Shown here in pieces: positions 8,534-17,000 of a stretch of 64,000 bases of DNA. The DNA comes from Aminipila sp963524205 (GTDB lineage: Bacteria; Bacillota; Clostridia; Peptostreptococcales; Anaerovoracaceae), in assembly GCA_963524205.1 (NCBI GenBank), contig CAURED010000004.1:124001-188000 (forward strand). Direction: 5' to 3'. The first letter of the stretch is position 1, and each line of letters begins with the position of its first letter. The position numbers and the translations under genes are program-made. The notes under the pieces are model-generated. The model saw only the letters and a list, made by a program, of their open reading frames with translations. It made no database searches and had not been told where the DNA came from.

Positions 8534-8952
8534 ATGGTTATTTCACCTCCTGTCGTTCCATATTTAGTTTCTACTGTAAAACTACAATTTAAATTTCTGC
8601 TACTTCGCTCAAACTTGAAAGAATTTACTGCTGTTATATCCACATTCTTAAGAAGTGCTTCTTTAACCTCTCGTTCAATTTCTATTTGAGCAAAAGCCAT
8701 GGGATAATCTCCATTTATAAAATCCTTAAGGCTAACACCATACTCACCAGACTCATAAATCTTAAACTTAGACTTTTGAGTATAAAGAACTTTTTTAATC
8801 CAGACCTTTATAGCCTCTATCCTGTCGCATTCCAGTACTTTGCCATCAACTACAGTAAAATCACCAGCATCAAAATCGAATAGAAAGGATTTTCCCATTT
8901 TAGTTAATGGACTATTGTTTATTGTTATATTTTCTTCTATCTTTGGAAACAT
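8530..8952 (-). CDS. xkdS: XkdS-like baseplate protein (DUF2634, gp25-like)
   Basis: A 140-residue protein with the gp25-like fold region around VKKVLYTQKSKFKIYESGEYG and an internal GDYP motif. In PBSX-type tails it forms the first part of the baseplate wedge, next to the sheath. It sits in the expected XkdR-XkdS-XkdT order. The start overlaps the preceding stop (TAATG). Confidence 0.82.
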   Translation of the reverse strand: MFPKIEENITINNSPLTKMGKSFLFDFDAGDFTVVDGKVLECDRIEAIKVWIKKVLYTQKSKFKIYESGEYGVSLKDFINGDYPMAFAQIEIEREVKEALLKNVDITAVNSFKFERSSRNLNCSFTVETKYGTTGGEITI

Positions 8953-9269
8953 TAAATATCACCTACCTTATCCACTATGAAATAGGTCAAGTCATTTACA
9001 CTGGGTATAACAATTATTTTATCCCCGCTTTTCAGTATATCTTCTAGCGTATGTGTATGCTGTCCATGATCTCCTACAGTTTCACTGCTTGTAGTATAAG
9101 TATCTAATAAATGTTTAGCTACTACCAGGTTTGATTTGTCCAATATAAAACCATTTACGGTTATCTTTAAGCTCGGGGGCGGTGTTAAAACCTTTCCTAC
9201 ACAAATTCCCTGCATGGAAGGGTTTTCTCTATCTTTAAACAACTTTGCCAACTCTGTTATAGAATCCAT
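8952..9269 (-). CDS. xkdR: XkdR-like protein (DUF2577)
   Basis: A small baseplate protein of about 105 residues with GICVGKVLTPPPSLKITVNG and DHGQHTHTLEDIL, typical of the DUF2577 family. An opening extends to 9290, but GGAGG lies within it just before the ATG at 9269, which I take as the start. In related tails it lies between the hub and the wedge proteins and may help form the spike or needle. Confidence 0.78.
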   Translation of the reverse strand: MDSITELAKLFKDRENPSMQGICVGKVLTPPPSLKITVNGFILDKSNLVVAKHLLDTYTTSSETVGDHGQHTHTLEDILKSGDKIIVIPSVNDLTYFIVDKVGDI

Positions 9270-9270
9270 C

Positions 9271-10236
9271 TTATACCTCCTCCAATTCAAGACTTGTTGT
9301 ATGTATTGTACCTATGCTGTGATTAGCTGACTTAATTTTGTACTTGCCTACTAAATTTGTAATGGGCTCGTTTAATATAAGGATTCTCCCAGCTCTCAAA
9401 TCAAAATGCCCTAGTACCTCAATACTTCCACTAGCAATAACTTTTCCCAAATCTTTCAGCATATTATTAGCAATATTCTTTGCCTGTGCTATATCCTTAT
9501 CTTCCAGACTTTTAGTTTCCTGTAATAATCCATACTTATTTACCATCCACTCACTACGCACTTCTGCAATGACTTTAACCTTTTCTTCACTTCCCGCATA
9601 TACTTGTATACTATTTTTCATTTCTTCAATACTAGCCTTTTTAGAGGGGTTACTTATGGTTTCATTAATATCAACCAAAGGTAAATTGTCAGCAATCTTT
9701 ACTTTTAAGTTTCTAATCAGATCTGTGTCCTTATAGATATAAAGTTTACCTGCATTCATCTCCATCACATACTTTACGCCAGTGGCATTTGTAACTTCTT
9801 CTATTATGTCTTTAAGGATTTGAGCAACCTCTTTATCATAATAAATCTTTTTAATGATTGTAGGCATATCCGCAATGGTTCCAAATAGTACGCCTACGTC
9901 TTTAAGCAAAGATTTAATTGCTACATCCGCCCGAAGACCATTAAATTGCTTTATAATCTTGGATTTATTTAAATGAAAAGCAAAATCAAAACAGGAAAAA
10001 GATTGAGTTTTTTCACTTCTACTTTTAGATACAATGATTCCCATGAATATAGATACTTCTTTTTCATTCATTAGCTCAATGATATCTCCAGTATTTACTT
10101 CTATATTGGGATAATACTGCATCGTCGAATAAGCTATTTCAAAATCCAATTGGTCTCCTAAGGTATCTAGGCTGCTATTTAAAGTAACGTTTCCAACCAT
10201 GGTGCTAATATCATAATCTTTTACCTTTAAAATCAT
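9271..10236 (-). CDS. xkdQ: XkdQ-like baseplate hub protein (gp27/VgrG-type fold)
   Basis: A 321-residue hub protein. The start MILKVKDYDISTMVGNVTLNS, a tandem of beta-rich domains, and the KNIANNMLKDLG helix near residue 255 agree with the XkdQ family. It should form the trimeric hub that caps the tube. It overlaps the upstream gene by 4 bases. Confidence 0.8.
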   Translation of the reverse strand: MILKVKDYDISTMVGNVTLNSSLDTLGDQLDFEIAYSTMQYYPNIEVNTGDIIELMNEKEVSIFMGIIVSKSRSEKTQSFSCFDFAFHLNKSKIIKQFNGLRADVAIKSLLKDVGVLFGTIADMPTIIKKIYYDKEVAQILKDIIEEVTNATGVKYVMEMNAGKLYIYKDTDLIRNLKVKIADNLPLVDINETISNPSKKASIEEMKNSIQVYAGSEEKVKVIAEVRSEWMVNKYGLLQETKSLEDKDIAQAKNIANNMLKDLGKVIASGSIEVLGHFDLRAGRILILNEPITNLVGKYKIKSANHSIGTIHTTSLELEEV

Positions 10237-10643
10237 TTCTTCACCTTTATAAACCTAAATTCCTTAAACTCTATTGAATAATTAATATCTTTTGTCCCAG
10301 CTTTCAGTCCATATTCAAAAGACTCAATAGTAACTGCCATATTTACTGGTGTATCCGTTACTATCAGTCTAAATGGAATTTTTCTGTCTCTCATTGTTTC
10401 AATCTCTTTGACAAAATCCCACCCAAACATGGAAGTTCCTTTTGAATACACTTGTTTCTTTGCGGGAAACACACTAGAAAATCCAAATGTTTTAAGTCCT
10501 ATTTCTCCAATTAGCGTTATTTCTTTTGTTTTTATGGTTTGGTAGGTTTCATTCTGACTTGGAGATTTAATGGTAATTTCTTCTGGAAGAACTGGCAGCT
10601 GGATTACCTTTTCTCTGTTATTAATACTTAAAAATATATCCAT
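10233..10643 (-). CDS. XkdP-like baseplate protein lacking a LysM domain, 136 aa
   Basis: Matches the N-terminal domain of XkdP-type proteins (LPVLPEEITIKSPSQNETYQ, FGWDFVKEIETMRD, IVTDTPVNMAVTIESFEY). PBSX XkdP is longer and ends in a peptidoglycan-binding LysM domain; here the frame stops where LysM would begin, so wall binding may be supplied elsewhere. It precedes the hub gene, as expected. Confidence 0.72.
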   Translation of the reverse strand: MDIFLSINNREKVIQLPVLPEEITIKSPSQNETYQTIKTKEITLIGEIGLKTFGFSSVFPAKKQVYSKGTSMFGWDFVKEIETMRDRKIPFRLIVTDTPVNMAVTIESFEYGLKAGTKDINYSIEFKEFRFIKVKK

Positions 10644-10652
10644 GTCTTCCTC

Positions 10653-12383
10653 CTATATATTGGCAAGTTTCAATTTTAGCAGTGGAACAATTTCATTCGC
10701 AACTTCATTTGCCGTTACTCCCTTTGCGGTAATGTATATATTCCCAAAACTTACGCTTCCACTATTCATCATCCGCTCACTCTTATCAGCCGGAATAACC
10801 CTTGAACCATTCGGTAAGTCTACGATTTCTCCACCACGCTCATTGATATGAGCAAAACCACCTTTAAAATACTGCGTACCTAGAGCGAACTGCGGTATTT
10901 GTGGAATAATAAAATTCGCAGCCCAACCAAATCCGGGTACTTGGGAAAGTTTTTCAGGAATCCATGATAATGTAGCTGTAAAAGCGTTTATACCATCTAT
11001 TATAAAGTTTATAAAAGACTTAAAACCTGCTTTAATCCCCTCCCATAAGCCACTAAAAAATTCTGCTAAAGGTGCAAATGCTGCTTGAATACTTATCCAT
11101 AGTTCACCTGCTTTTTGTATAAAAACATCCCAGTAAACAAACAATGTAACAATCGCTGCTATTATTAAAGCTATCCCTACTATAATCCATACAAGAGGAC
11201 ATCCTGCCAATGTAAGGTTAAATAGGCTCTGTGCTGCCGTAAGAATACCTATAACCGTTGTTATTGTAGTAATAACAGATGCAATTAGAGAAATAATTCC
11301 TATAAGCCCTGCCAAAACTCCTACAAAAGTTATTAAAAACAATACGGCCTCCTGGTGTTTGCATATAAAGTCAGCAACTTTCTGAAAAAAATTATAAACT
11401 TTTTGAGCTGCAGAACTTATTCCTTCGGCTATAGAATCAACTATGCCTTTTATCATGGGCTGATTTTCTGAAAACCATTTTGCAAACTGAGCTAAATATG
11501 GCAAAACTCTTGCACCTATCTGCTCCTGTAAGTCTTTAAATAAGTTCTGTGCCTGCTGGATTGCTCCTGCATCAGTTCCCGCCATTGCATCATTAGCATT
11601 TCCAACATTATCTGCAATTACATTTGCAAGAGTTGCAGCTCTTTCCTCTTCAGTACCATATTTCAGAACTTTTTCCTGAGCTTGGCTAAATGATAACCCT
11701 GCAGCTTTTAATCCATCTGTCTGTCCTTTCAGTCCTTGTCCCATTAAATTAGCAACTTCAACTGCATCATCAGAAGTTCCGTTTAAACCTTTTTGAGAAA
11801 CTAGAAGATTATTCATTGCAGGTATCAAGGCCTGAATATTTTTTGTATTTCCTGCATATGCTGCCAGCTGTCCTGCCCCTGCCATTTGAACTTCATCACT
11901 CACTACGCCATTTTGCTGTTGGACAGAAGTAAGCTTTAATATTGAATTAATTTGTTCTTTTGATGCCTTTGTCCTAAGCTTCAATGTAGATGCAAGCTTA
12001 ATTTCGTTTCCTGCTTGAGCTTGAGCAGCAGTTATGCTCCCCTTAGCAAAGTTTGCAACCTTCTCTGCTCCGCTTGTTTTATCCTTAACATCAACAGCAA
12101 TATTAATTGGTCTAGTTTTTACTTTTCTGAGTTTGTTTGTGATTATATTAAGTTTTTTCGACACTCTATCATCAGCTTTAAAAATAGTAGTTACTTTTTT
12201 ATTGTTTAACTTATTTATTTCTTTTTTTATTTTACTCAGTGGTTGACTTATTTTGTCTTTAATCTTTAAAGTTATGGTTACAGTCTTACTCTTTAGTTTA
12301 TTTATTTTCTGTATGGTTTTATCCAATTGCTTAAATGCTTTCTGATCTATATTTAAAACTGCAATCTGACTTTTATTTGACAT
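10653..12383 (-). CDS. Tape measure protein of the contractile tail, 576 aa
   Basis: Sets tube length and is threaded through the tube. Residues 1-110 form Lys-rich coiled coils (TITLKIKDKISQPLSKIKKE). A helical middle follows, then a strongly hydrophobic block with several membrane-like helices (about residues 335-420). The C-terminal part is Gly/Pro-rich. It has ATG behind GGGGGGAAG. By the usual rule of about 1.5 angstrom per residue, the tail would be roughly 85 nm long; that is an inference. Confidence 0.85.
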   Translation of the reverse strand: MSNKSQIAVLNIDQKAFKQLDKTIQKINKLKSKTVTITLKIKDKISQPLSKIKKEINKLNNKKVTTIFKADDRVSKKLNIITNKLRKVKTRPINIAVDVKDKTSGAEKVANFAKGSITAAQAQAGNEIKLASTLKLRTKASKEQINSILKLTSVQQQNGVVSDEVQMAGAGQLAAYAGNTKNIQALIPAMNNLLVSQKGLNGTSDDAVEVANLMGQGLKGQTDGLKAAGLSFSQAQEKVLKYGTEEERAATLANVIADNVGNANDAMAGTDAGAIQQAQNLFKDLQEQIGARVLPYLAQFAKWFSENQPMIKGIVDSIAEGISSAAQKVYNFFQKVADFICKHQEAVLFLITFVGVLAGLIGIISLIASVITTITTVIGILTAAQSLFNLTLAGCPLVWIIVGIALIIAAIVTLFVYWDVFIQKAGELWISIQAAFAPLAEFFSGLWEGIKAGFKSFINFIIDGINAFTATLSWIPEKLSQVPGFGWAANFIIPQIPQFALGTQYFKGGFAHINERGGEIVDLPNGSRVIPADKSERMMNSGSVSFGNIYITAKGVTANEVANEIVPLLKLKLANI

Positions 12384-12403
12384 TTCTTCCCCCCCTTTGC
12401 TGT

Positions 12404-12577
12404 TTATTTACCAAATAAGGCATGGTACTTCTCACTCTCTTCTCTCCAATACTTTTCTTTTGCAATTCCGTACATCATTTTTTCATAGGGATCTGCATTT
12501 ACTAGTTCATCAAGTGATATACCTCTAGCCAGGAAGAAGGTTACTATTTCATATAAGTAATCATCTTCCTTTATTAG
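12404..12577 (-). CDS. Frameshift extension of the contractile-tail assembly chaperone (T part)
   Basis: A 57-codon frame without its own start, read after a -1 shift at the end of the upstream chaperone gene, giving a fusion of about 183 residues. It begins LIKEDDYLYEIVTFF and ends YHALFGK, then TAA at 12406-12404. The slip site is A-AAA-AAC in the zero frame, placed immediately before the zero-frame TAA. This matches the long-tail chaperone design in which only the extended product binds the tape measure. Confidence 0.82.
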   Translation of the reverse strand, partial: LIKEDDYLYEIVTFFLARGISLDELVNADPYEKMMYGIAKEKYWREESEKYHALFGK

Positions 12578-12951
12578 TTTTTTATTTCTTCACCTACATT
12601 GGCAATTCCCGAGAATTCGAAAAGTTCTTCTCCGATTGTTAAGATATCTGCCAAATCGAAAATGGCATCAACTGTATCAAAGGGATCAATAACCTCCAGC
12701 TCTTTTTGTAATTCTGCATCCTGCAATGCTTCACAGGTTTTATAAATTAATTTCTTGTATGCTGCTGTAATTGCTCTGGTGTCAGCATTGGTCCCTATAT
12801 CATCCATTACGCTCAGCATTACTTCATCACTGGGTTTTTTGAAAATTAGTGATTTTCCAATGGATTTCACTTCAATTTCTTTAAACTTATGTAAGCTTTC
12901 TTCCTTTTGTTTTTTCTTTGCAATCAAATCTTTAAATGTTGCTTTTTTCAT
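12574..12951 (-). CDS. xkdN: Tail assembly chaperone of the contractile module (XkdN-like, G part)
   Basis: A protein of 125 residues related to XkdN: a basic N-terminus (KKATFKDLIAKKKQKEE), then a helical domain with IYKTCEALQDAELQKELE. It lies between tube and tape measure genes, the fixed place of tail chaperones. Two ATG are adjacent; GGGAGGA is best spaced for the second, at 12951. Its last codons hold the A-AAA-AAC slip site. Confidence 0.85.
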   Translation of the reverse strand: MKKATFKDLIAKKKQKEESLHKFKEIEVKSIGKSLIFKKPSDEVMLSVMDDIGTNADTRAITAAYKKLIYKTCEALQDAELQKELEVIDPFDTVDAIFDLADILTIGEELFEFSGIANVGEEIKN

Positions 12952-13034
12952 CATTTCCTCCCATATAAGGCTCTAATTTTGTAAACTATTCAATTAGAGC
13001 CTTTTATAGCAAATATACTTATTCGAAGACTATT

Positions 13035-13457
13035 TTAAATGGTTTCCAGTACTTCATAATCACTAAACTTGAAAGGTACTTCTTCCTCAACCAAAGCTTT
13101 ATTTTCAAGCTTTGCAAGCATTAACTCAGTGATTACCACATTACCAATGGCAACTCTCTCAGACTTGCCTGTAGAGTTATCCTTTAGCTGTGTAATGATT
13201 TTAACTTCTGGAAGTTCTCCTGTTTTATAGGTGTCCTTCATTAAACCTAAAATAGTACTATCAATCTTCTGCATCACAAGAGTACCTTCTCCACTCCATC
13301 CGGTGTACGCATGATGTGTTGTATAATCTCCTATAAAGTTCACTTCTTCAAAGTTCCCTGTAATCTTGGCCTCAATGCTTTTAACCTGTGCTAAAAGTTT
13401 ACCATTCAGCCATACATTTCCATTACATCCACTTAAAATTTTATTCTGATTAATCAT
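13035..13457 (-). CDS. xkdM: Tail tube protein (XkdM-like)
   Basis: A 140-residue inner-tube protein of the XkdM family: KILSGCNGNVWLNGKLLA at the start, then VNFIGDYTTHHAYTGWSGEGT, typical of this group. It lies directly downstream of the sheath gene, 11 bases away, with AGGAGG before the ATG. The sheath-tube pair defines a contractile tail. Confidence 0.9.
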   Translation of the reverse strand: MINQNKILSGCNGNVWLNGKLLAQVKSIEAKITGNFEEVNFIGDYTTHHAYTGWSGEGTLVMQKIDSTILGLMKDTYKTGELPEVKIITQLKDNSTGKSERVAIGNVVITELMLAKLENKALVEEEVPFKFSDYEVLETI

Positions 13458-13468
13458 AAAACTACCTC

Positions 13469-14557
13469 CTATGCTAAGTTAATATTCAACTGCAAGTTTT
13501 CCATGGCACCAAGAATCTTGATATCCCCGCATAGAAATACAGTTCTCTTATATGCATTGTTTTTTACCTGCTGTTCATTCCAAGTTTCAGCTTCTGCCTT
13601 CCCTGTTCCAATCCAGGCTAACCTTTGTGTTTCTACATCTACATCTACTTTATTGACATAACTACTGTCTAAAACAGTCTGATCTGCAAGCTGCTTAAAA
13701 TAAGTATTCACTGAACTAATCAAAAGGATCTGATTGTCATAGCTGTTTTTGTAATTTCCAAGATACTCACTTTTAAATACACTTGAAATATCATCCTGAA
13801 TTAAATCCATTGCTTCTACAATGTCGATGTATTTCATATCATCTGTAGCGGTCTTTCCATCTGTTGTAGTCATGGAATTAATTCCTAAAGCAATTTGTAC
13901 ATTATCTAGATCATTCACTAGAATAAATTTTCCTGCACCAACAGCCGCTTGGTTATCTGCAACTTCTTCCACTCTTGATAGGTTTGTACACTTAAAATAT
14001 GTAGTTCCTCTTTTTACATTGCAGCTGGCCAGTATTCCAATTAATGAAGGACAATACTTTTCTCCTGAAACCTTTCCTCTGGAATCAGCAAAAGTTACTG
14101 ACTCATTATAGAGATTCACTAAGTGCTTGCAATCTGTTGTTGCAGCCTTATATACAACTGCTTTGTACGTCTTTCTCTCTAGTTCCTTTGACTTAACCCA
14201 GCTAGCAAGAGTAGTCCATTCCTCAGCCACTCCATTGGCAATAGTAATCCAGCCTGTTTTAACATTCTTTTCTATCAGTGAAAGAGCATCCACAATCTTT
14301 CCACCTGTTTTATCCACTCTTACAACAACCACTTTATTTAAAGAGAAGTTAAATATATCTTTTATATACTGAAGATTCTCTTCTGTATATTTTCCGTTCT
14401 CCTTCTCTAGTGAAATGATAGAGTTATACTCTTTATATCCGAATGTTTTATCCGTATCATCTTTTACGATCAGAACAGCAATTCCCCTTTCGCTACGTTC
14501 AACTAGTGAACCGGCAAGCTGTTTAAATGTTACTTCAATGTTAGGTAATTTAATCAT
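13469..14557 (-). CDS. xkdK: Tail sheath protein (XkdK-like)
   Basis: A 362-residue contractile sheath protein. The N-terminus (LPNIEVTFKQLAGSLVERSERG) and the C-terminal region with DVDVETQRLAWIGTGKAE and LNINLA are typical of the short sheath proteins of PBSX and diffocin-like tails. Contraction of the sheath drives the tube into the target. The ATG follows GGAGGAAG and overlaps the upstream gene by 8 bases. Confidence 0.92.
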   Translation of the reverse strand: MIKLPNIEVTFKQLAGSLVERSERGIAVLIVKDDTDKTFGYKEYNSIISLEKENGKYTEENLQYIKDIFNFSLNKVVVVRVDKTGGKIVDALSLIEKNVKTGWITIANGVAEEWTTLASWVKSKELERKTYKAVVYKAATTDCKHLVNLYNESVTFADSRGKVSGEKYCPSLIGILASCNVKRGTTYFKCTNLSRVEEVADNQAAVGAGKFILVNDLDNVQIALGINSMTTTDGKTATDDMKYIDIVEAMDLIQDDISSVFKSEYLGNYKNSYDNQILLISSVNTYFKQLADQTVLDSSYVNKVDVDVETQRLAWIGTGKAEAETWNEQQVKNNAYKRTVFLCGDIKILGAMENLQLNINLA

Positions 14558-15002
14558 TTACTTCCTCCTTAAATTCTAAACTTTCCATAGTCTCACTGAA
14601 ATCAGTGTCTGGTAACAACTCCGATACATACAATTCAAAGCTGATTTTTAAATTTCCATCTTTCATTTCTGAGTTGAGATTTGAAACAGGTATACATATG
14701 GCCTCCACATAGATATCATCCAGCAAAGTGTCTTCTAATAATTCCTGCATTTTACTGATATCAGCATTACATTTGTAAATATCTTTAGCAAAGAAAGACA
14801 CACTCATGGTAAAAGTTTTTTCTCTGCAATTTGAGTTGAATTTTGAAATTTTTAAATTGTCAACAACTACTTTCATGCTTGGTCTATTTAAATTTTCAGC
14901 ATTATCCTCAAATGTTCGTGGTATGCTTTCAAATTCAGTACCTGCCAACGCTTTCTTTATCTTTTCATTTATAGCTGTATCAATTTGCAATAATGTCAGC
15001 AT
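14550..15002 (-). CDS. Tail terminator-like protein (DUF6838 type), first gene of the contractile module
   Basis: About 150 residues from the ATG at 15002, which follows AGAGGTTAAGTTG; an opening to 15038 is probably untranslated. The sequence (LLQIDTAINEKIKKAL, MKVVVDNLKISKFN, FELYVSELLPDTDF) resembles the small terminator proteins that sit before sheath genes and cap the top of the tail. In a headless particle such a protein would seal the distal end. Confidence 0.7.
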   Translation of the reverse strand: MLTLLQIDTAINEKIKKALAGTEFESIPRTFEDNAENLNRPSMKVVVDNLKISKFNSNCREKTFTMSVSFFAKDIYKCNADISKMQELLEDTLLDDIYVEAICIPVSNLNSEMKDGNLKISFELYVSELLPDTDFSETMESLEFKEEVND

Positions 15003-15268
15003 CAACTTAACCTCTTTTCTAATGCGGTGCATTACCATTGTGATTTTTCTTATAATTAATTATTGGATTTTACCGCACTTAAAAATCCTTTTTATGTCCC
15101 TTACTTTTTTACAACCCTACCACACCCCTTTGTATTTGATTACTAGCAATCTTTTCTATATTGTTAGGTTATCATATTAATTTCGGGATTTTCGGCAGCT
15201 TAAGTCTAGATAAAAGTTTTTTATTTCTTAATAAAATAACTTTACATGGTGTCATTTGTCCAAATAAA
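15003..15268 (-). other. Intergenic stretch between the two tail modules, likely promoter of the contractile operon
   Basis: No gene is seen. The terminator of the lysis cassette lies just to the right, so the contractile operon probably has its own promoter here, but I see no convincing hexamer pair. Two things may matter. The heptamer AATCCAA (minus strand, 15069-15063), also found before the first non-contractile tail gene, lies 61 bases before the first start. ATGGTAAT (15038-15031), which matches the core of the repressor-switch sites, lies close to the start. Confidence 0.35.
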
Positions 15269-15315
15269 AAGACGGTATTTCATAAGTTACAAATTTATGA
15301 AGTACCGCCTTTTAC
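15269..15315 (-). terminator. Terminator after the lysis cassette
   Basis: A stem of about 15 bp (GGCGGTACTTCATAA with TTATGAAATACCGTC on the minus strand) with a short loop, followed by CTTTTTATTT. It separates the non-contractile/lysis operon from the contractile operon. Confidence 0.82.
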
Positions 15316-15323
15316 GCCCCGCT

Positions 15324-15572
15324 CTAATTAGGCCTGCTATATGTAAGCGCCCTTGGGCTGTCATTTGTACCCTCAGTAGTTGGATCCACCAATACTCCCA
15401 AAGTTACTAAAATATTTATTATTACACTAATAACCTGTGTCACTTCAGCTTCTGATATGGGTGTCATTATGCCCAATATTCCAAGTATTTGATATACAAA
15501 AGCAGTTATACATGCAATTAGTGCTGCAAATGTTGTTTTGTTTTTAATCCTCAGTTTCCAATTAATCTTCAT
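15324..15572 (-). CDS. Holin, phi LC3 family
   Basis: About 82 residues from the ATG at 15572. The start KINWKLRIKNKTTFAALIA, two hydrophobic helices, and the C-terminal signature LGVLVDPTTEGTNDSPRALTY are characteristic of phi LC3-type holins. It should open the membrane so that the amidase reaches the wall and particles are released. A GTG at 15584 is a possible earlier start but lies too close to AAGGAG. It overlaps the XhlA-like gene. Confidence 0.9.
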   Translation of the reverse strand: MKINWKLRIKNKTTFAALIACITAFVYQILGILGIMTPISEAEVTQVISVIINILVTLGVLVDPTTEGTNDSPRALTYSRPN

Positions 15573-15774
15573 AATAATGTTCACACTCCTTCATTTCATC
15601 TATCCTATGATGTGCTGATTTTACAGACTGTTCAACAACAACCATCCTTTCGATCAGCCCATTATGCTTATCTTGTTTCTTTTCAAGATTATTTAATTTT
15701 GTAAGAACGACACCCCCAAAGCTGCCCAGAGATACAGCATAGACAATCATCTGTATCCAAAATTCTGTCCCCAT
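15562..15774 (-). CDS. XhlA-like holin accessory protein, 70 aa
   Basis: One N-terminal hydrophobic helix (FWIQMIVYAVSLGSFGGVVL) followed by a charged coiled coil (KLNNLEKKQDKHNGLIERM). This layout resembles XhlA/hemolysin-type accessory proteins that work with a holin, although those usually have the membrane helix at the C-terminus. ATG follows AGGAGG. It lies between amidase and holin, supporting a lysis role. Confidence 0.65.
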   Translation of the reverse strand: MGTEFWIQMIVYAVSLGSFGGVVLTKLNNLEKKQDKHNGLIERMVVVEQSVKSAHHRIDEMKECEHYYED

Positions 15775-15783
15775 ATATGCCTC

Positions 15784-16524
15784 CTACTTTGTTGTAATCC
15801 GGTCTATTAAGGCAAAAACCTCTCCTTTTGTAATCGGTTCATCTAAAGATTTTCTATGTACTTCAGGGGTATTTATAATTCCCTTCTTTACAAGGTTATC
15901 TAAATATTTTTCTGCCCAATGTGTTTTACTCTCCTGCATCTTTTGTTCCTTTTCTTTCCAGGTTATCCCTAAGTATTGTAAAATACCTTTTGCATCTGCA
16001 ACCGCACATTTTTCTCTAAATGCATCATCTTTTAGTCTTACTAACTCTTCTTTGTTTGTATAAAATCCATGCTCTACTAAAACTGCTGGACATACTGTTT
16101 TGGTAACAATTCCTGCTACACCGTTAGCACTTTTTATTCCTCTGTCCCTCAATTTCAGCGTATTAATGCTTGAATCATGTATCGCCTGAGCAATCCTTGT
16201 CCCTTGTTTATTTTTATCTTCAGGAGCATTGCAGTATATTTCCCACCCATTTGCCTGATTCCAATCGCTGCCACAGGCATTGGCATGAATACTTATGACT
16301 AAATCTGGTCTGTTTTTGTTAATAGCTGAAATTCTGCTGTTTAACTCAGCTCTTGGGTCTGAGTTTTCTACATACTGAACCCACACATCCACGCCATGTC
16401 TCTCTAAATGATTTTTAATTTTGTTTGCTACATCATAATTAAACTCATATTCCAAAAAGGATTGGTCAAAGCTTCTTTTGCCAGGTGTTAATCTGCAATG
16501 CCCTGAATCTATACAAATTTTCAT
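15784..16524 (-). CDS. N-acetylmuramoyl-L-alanine amidase endolysin (Amidase_3)
   Basis: 246 residues. The catalytic zinc domain spans residues 1-185 with zinc ligands in DSGHCRLTPG, the FLEYEFNYDVA Glu region, SIHANACGS and VEHGFYTNKEE. The last 45 residues (WAEKYLDNLVKKGII, EPITKGEVFALIDRI) resemble an S-layer-homology-like wall-binding motif. There is no signal peptide, so release depends on the holin. It is the only endolysin in the island and so probably serves both particle types. Confidence 0.93.
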   Translation of the reverse strand: MKICIDSGHCRLTPGKRSFDQSFLEYEFNYDVANKIKNHLERHGVDVWVQYVENSDPRAELNSRISAINKNRPDLVISIHANACGSDWNQANGWEIYCNAPEDKNKQGTRIAQAIHDSSINTLKLRDRGIKSANGVAGIVTKTVCPAVLVEHGFYTNKEELVRLKDDAFREKCAVADAKGILQYLGITWKEKEQKMQESKTHWAEKYLDNLVKKGIINTPEVHRKSLDEPITKGEVFALIDRITTK

Positions 16525-16582
16525 ACTTCATATTCCTTTAAGATTTTTTACTTTATCGAGCAGGGAATCTGCTCTCCAATTT

Positions 16583-16990
16583 TTATTCATTATCAGAATA
16601 TAATTCTCTGATATACTCCTTTGCTATAACGATTAAAACGGATAGTTCATTTGCATTTTCTGAGCCCTCTGCAGAATAGTGAAGCCATTTTTCATTTGCC
16701 TCATTAACCGTTAAAGCCTCGTCCTTCCATAAAATTAATGGAGTCTGATCTGCCTTGAAACGCATAGTATCATAAGCCTGCCCACGGTTTTTTTGTGGGA
16801 GTTCAGTTTTGATTAGTTTCTCTTTCTTACTCCATACCCCGTCTTTGTATATGTCTCCAATTCCATAGCTCTCTGCTTGCTCTGCAATTATGTATTGTCC
16901 TCCAAACATATCTATAGCAGTTTGCATATCTTCAAAGATGGCTACATTTCCACAGATATTTGTTTTTTTGTTTATTAATGCTATATTCAT
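16583..16990 (-). CDS. Small protein after the Gly-rich fibre, possible fibre accessory, 135 aa
   Basis: Starts at the ATG at 16990 after AGGAGGAAC; an opening to 17041 overlaps the fibre gene and is unlikely. No family is recognised with certainty. A domain rich in Trp and Tyr (residues 1-70) precedes a helical C-terminus (ELSVLIVIAKEYIREL). The position directly after a fibre gene suggests a chaperone or fibre-tip subunit. Confidence 0.5.
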   Translation of the reverse strand: MNIALINKKTNICGNVAIFEDMQTAIDMFGGQYIIAEQAESYGIGDIYKDGVWSKKEKLIKTELPQKNRGQAYDTMRFKADQTPLILWKDEALTVNEANEKWLHYSAEGSENANELSVLIVIAKEYIRELYSDNE

Positions 16991-17000
16991 ATTGTTCCTC

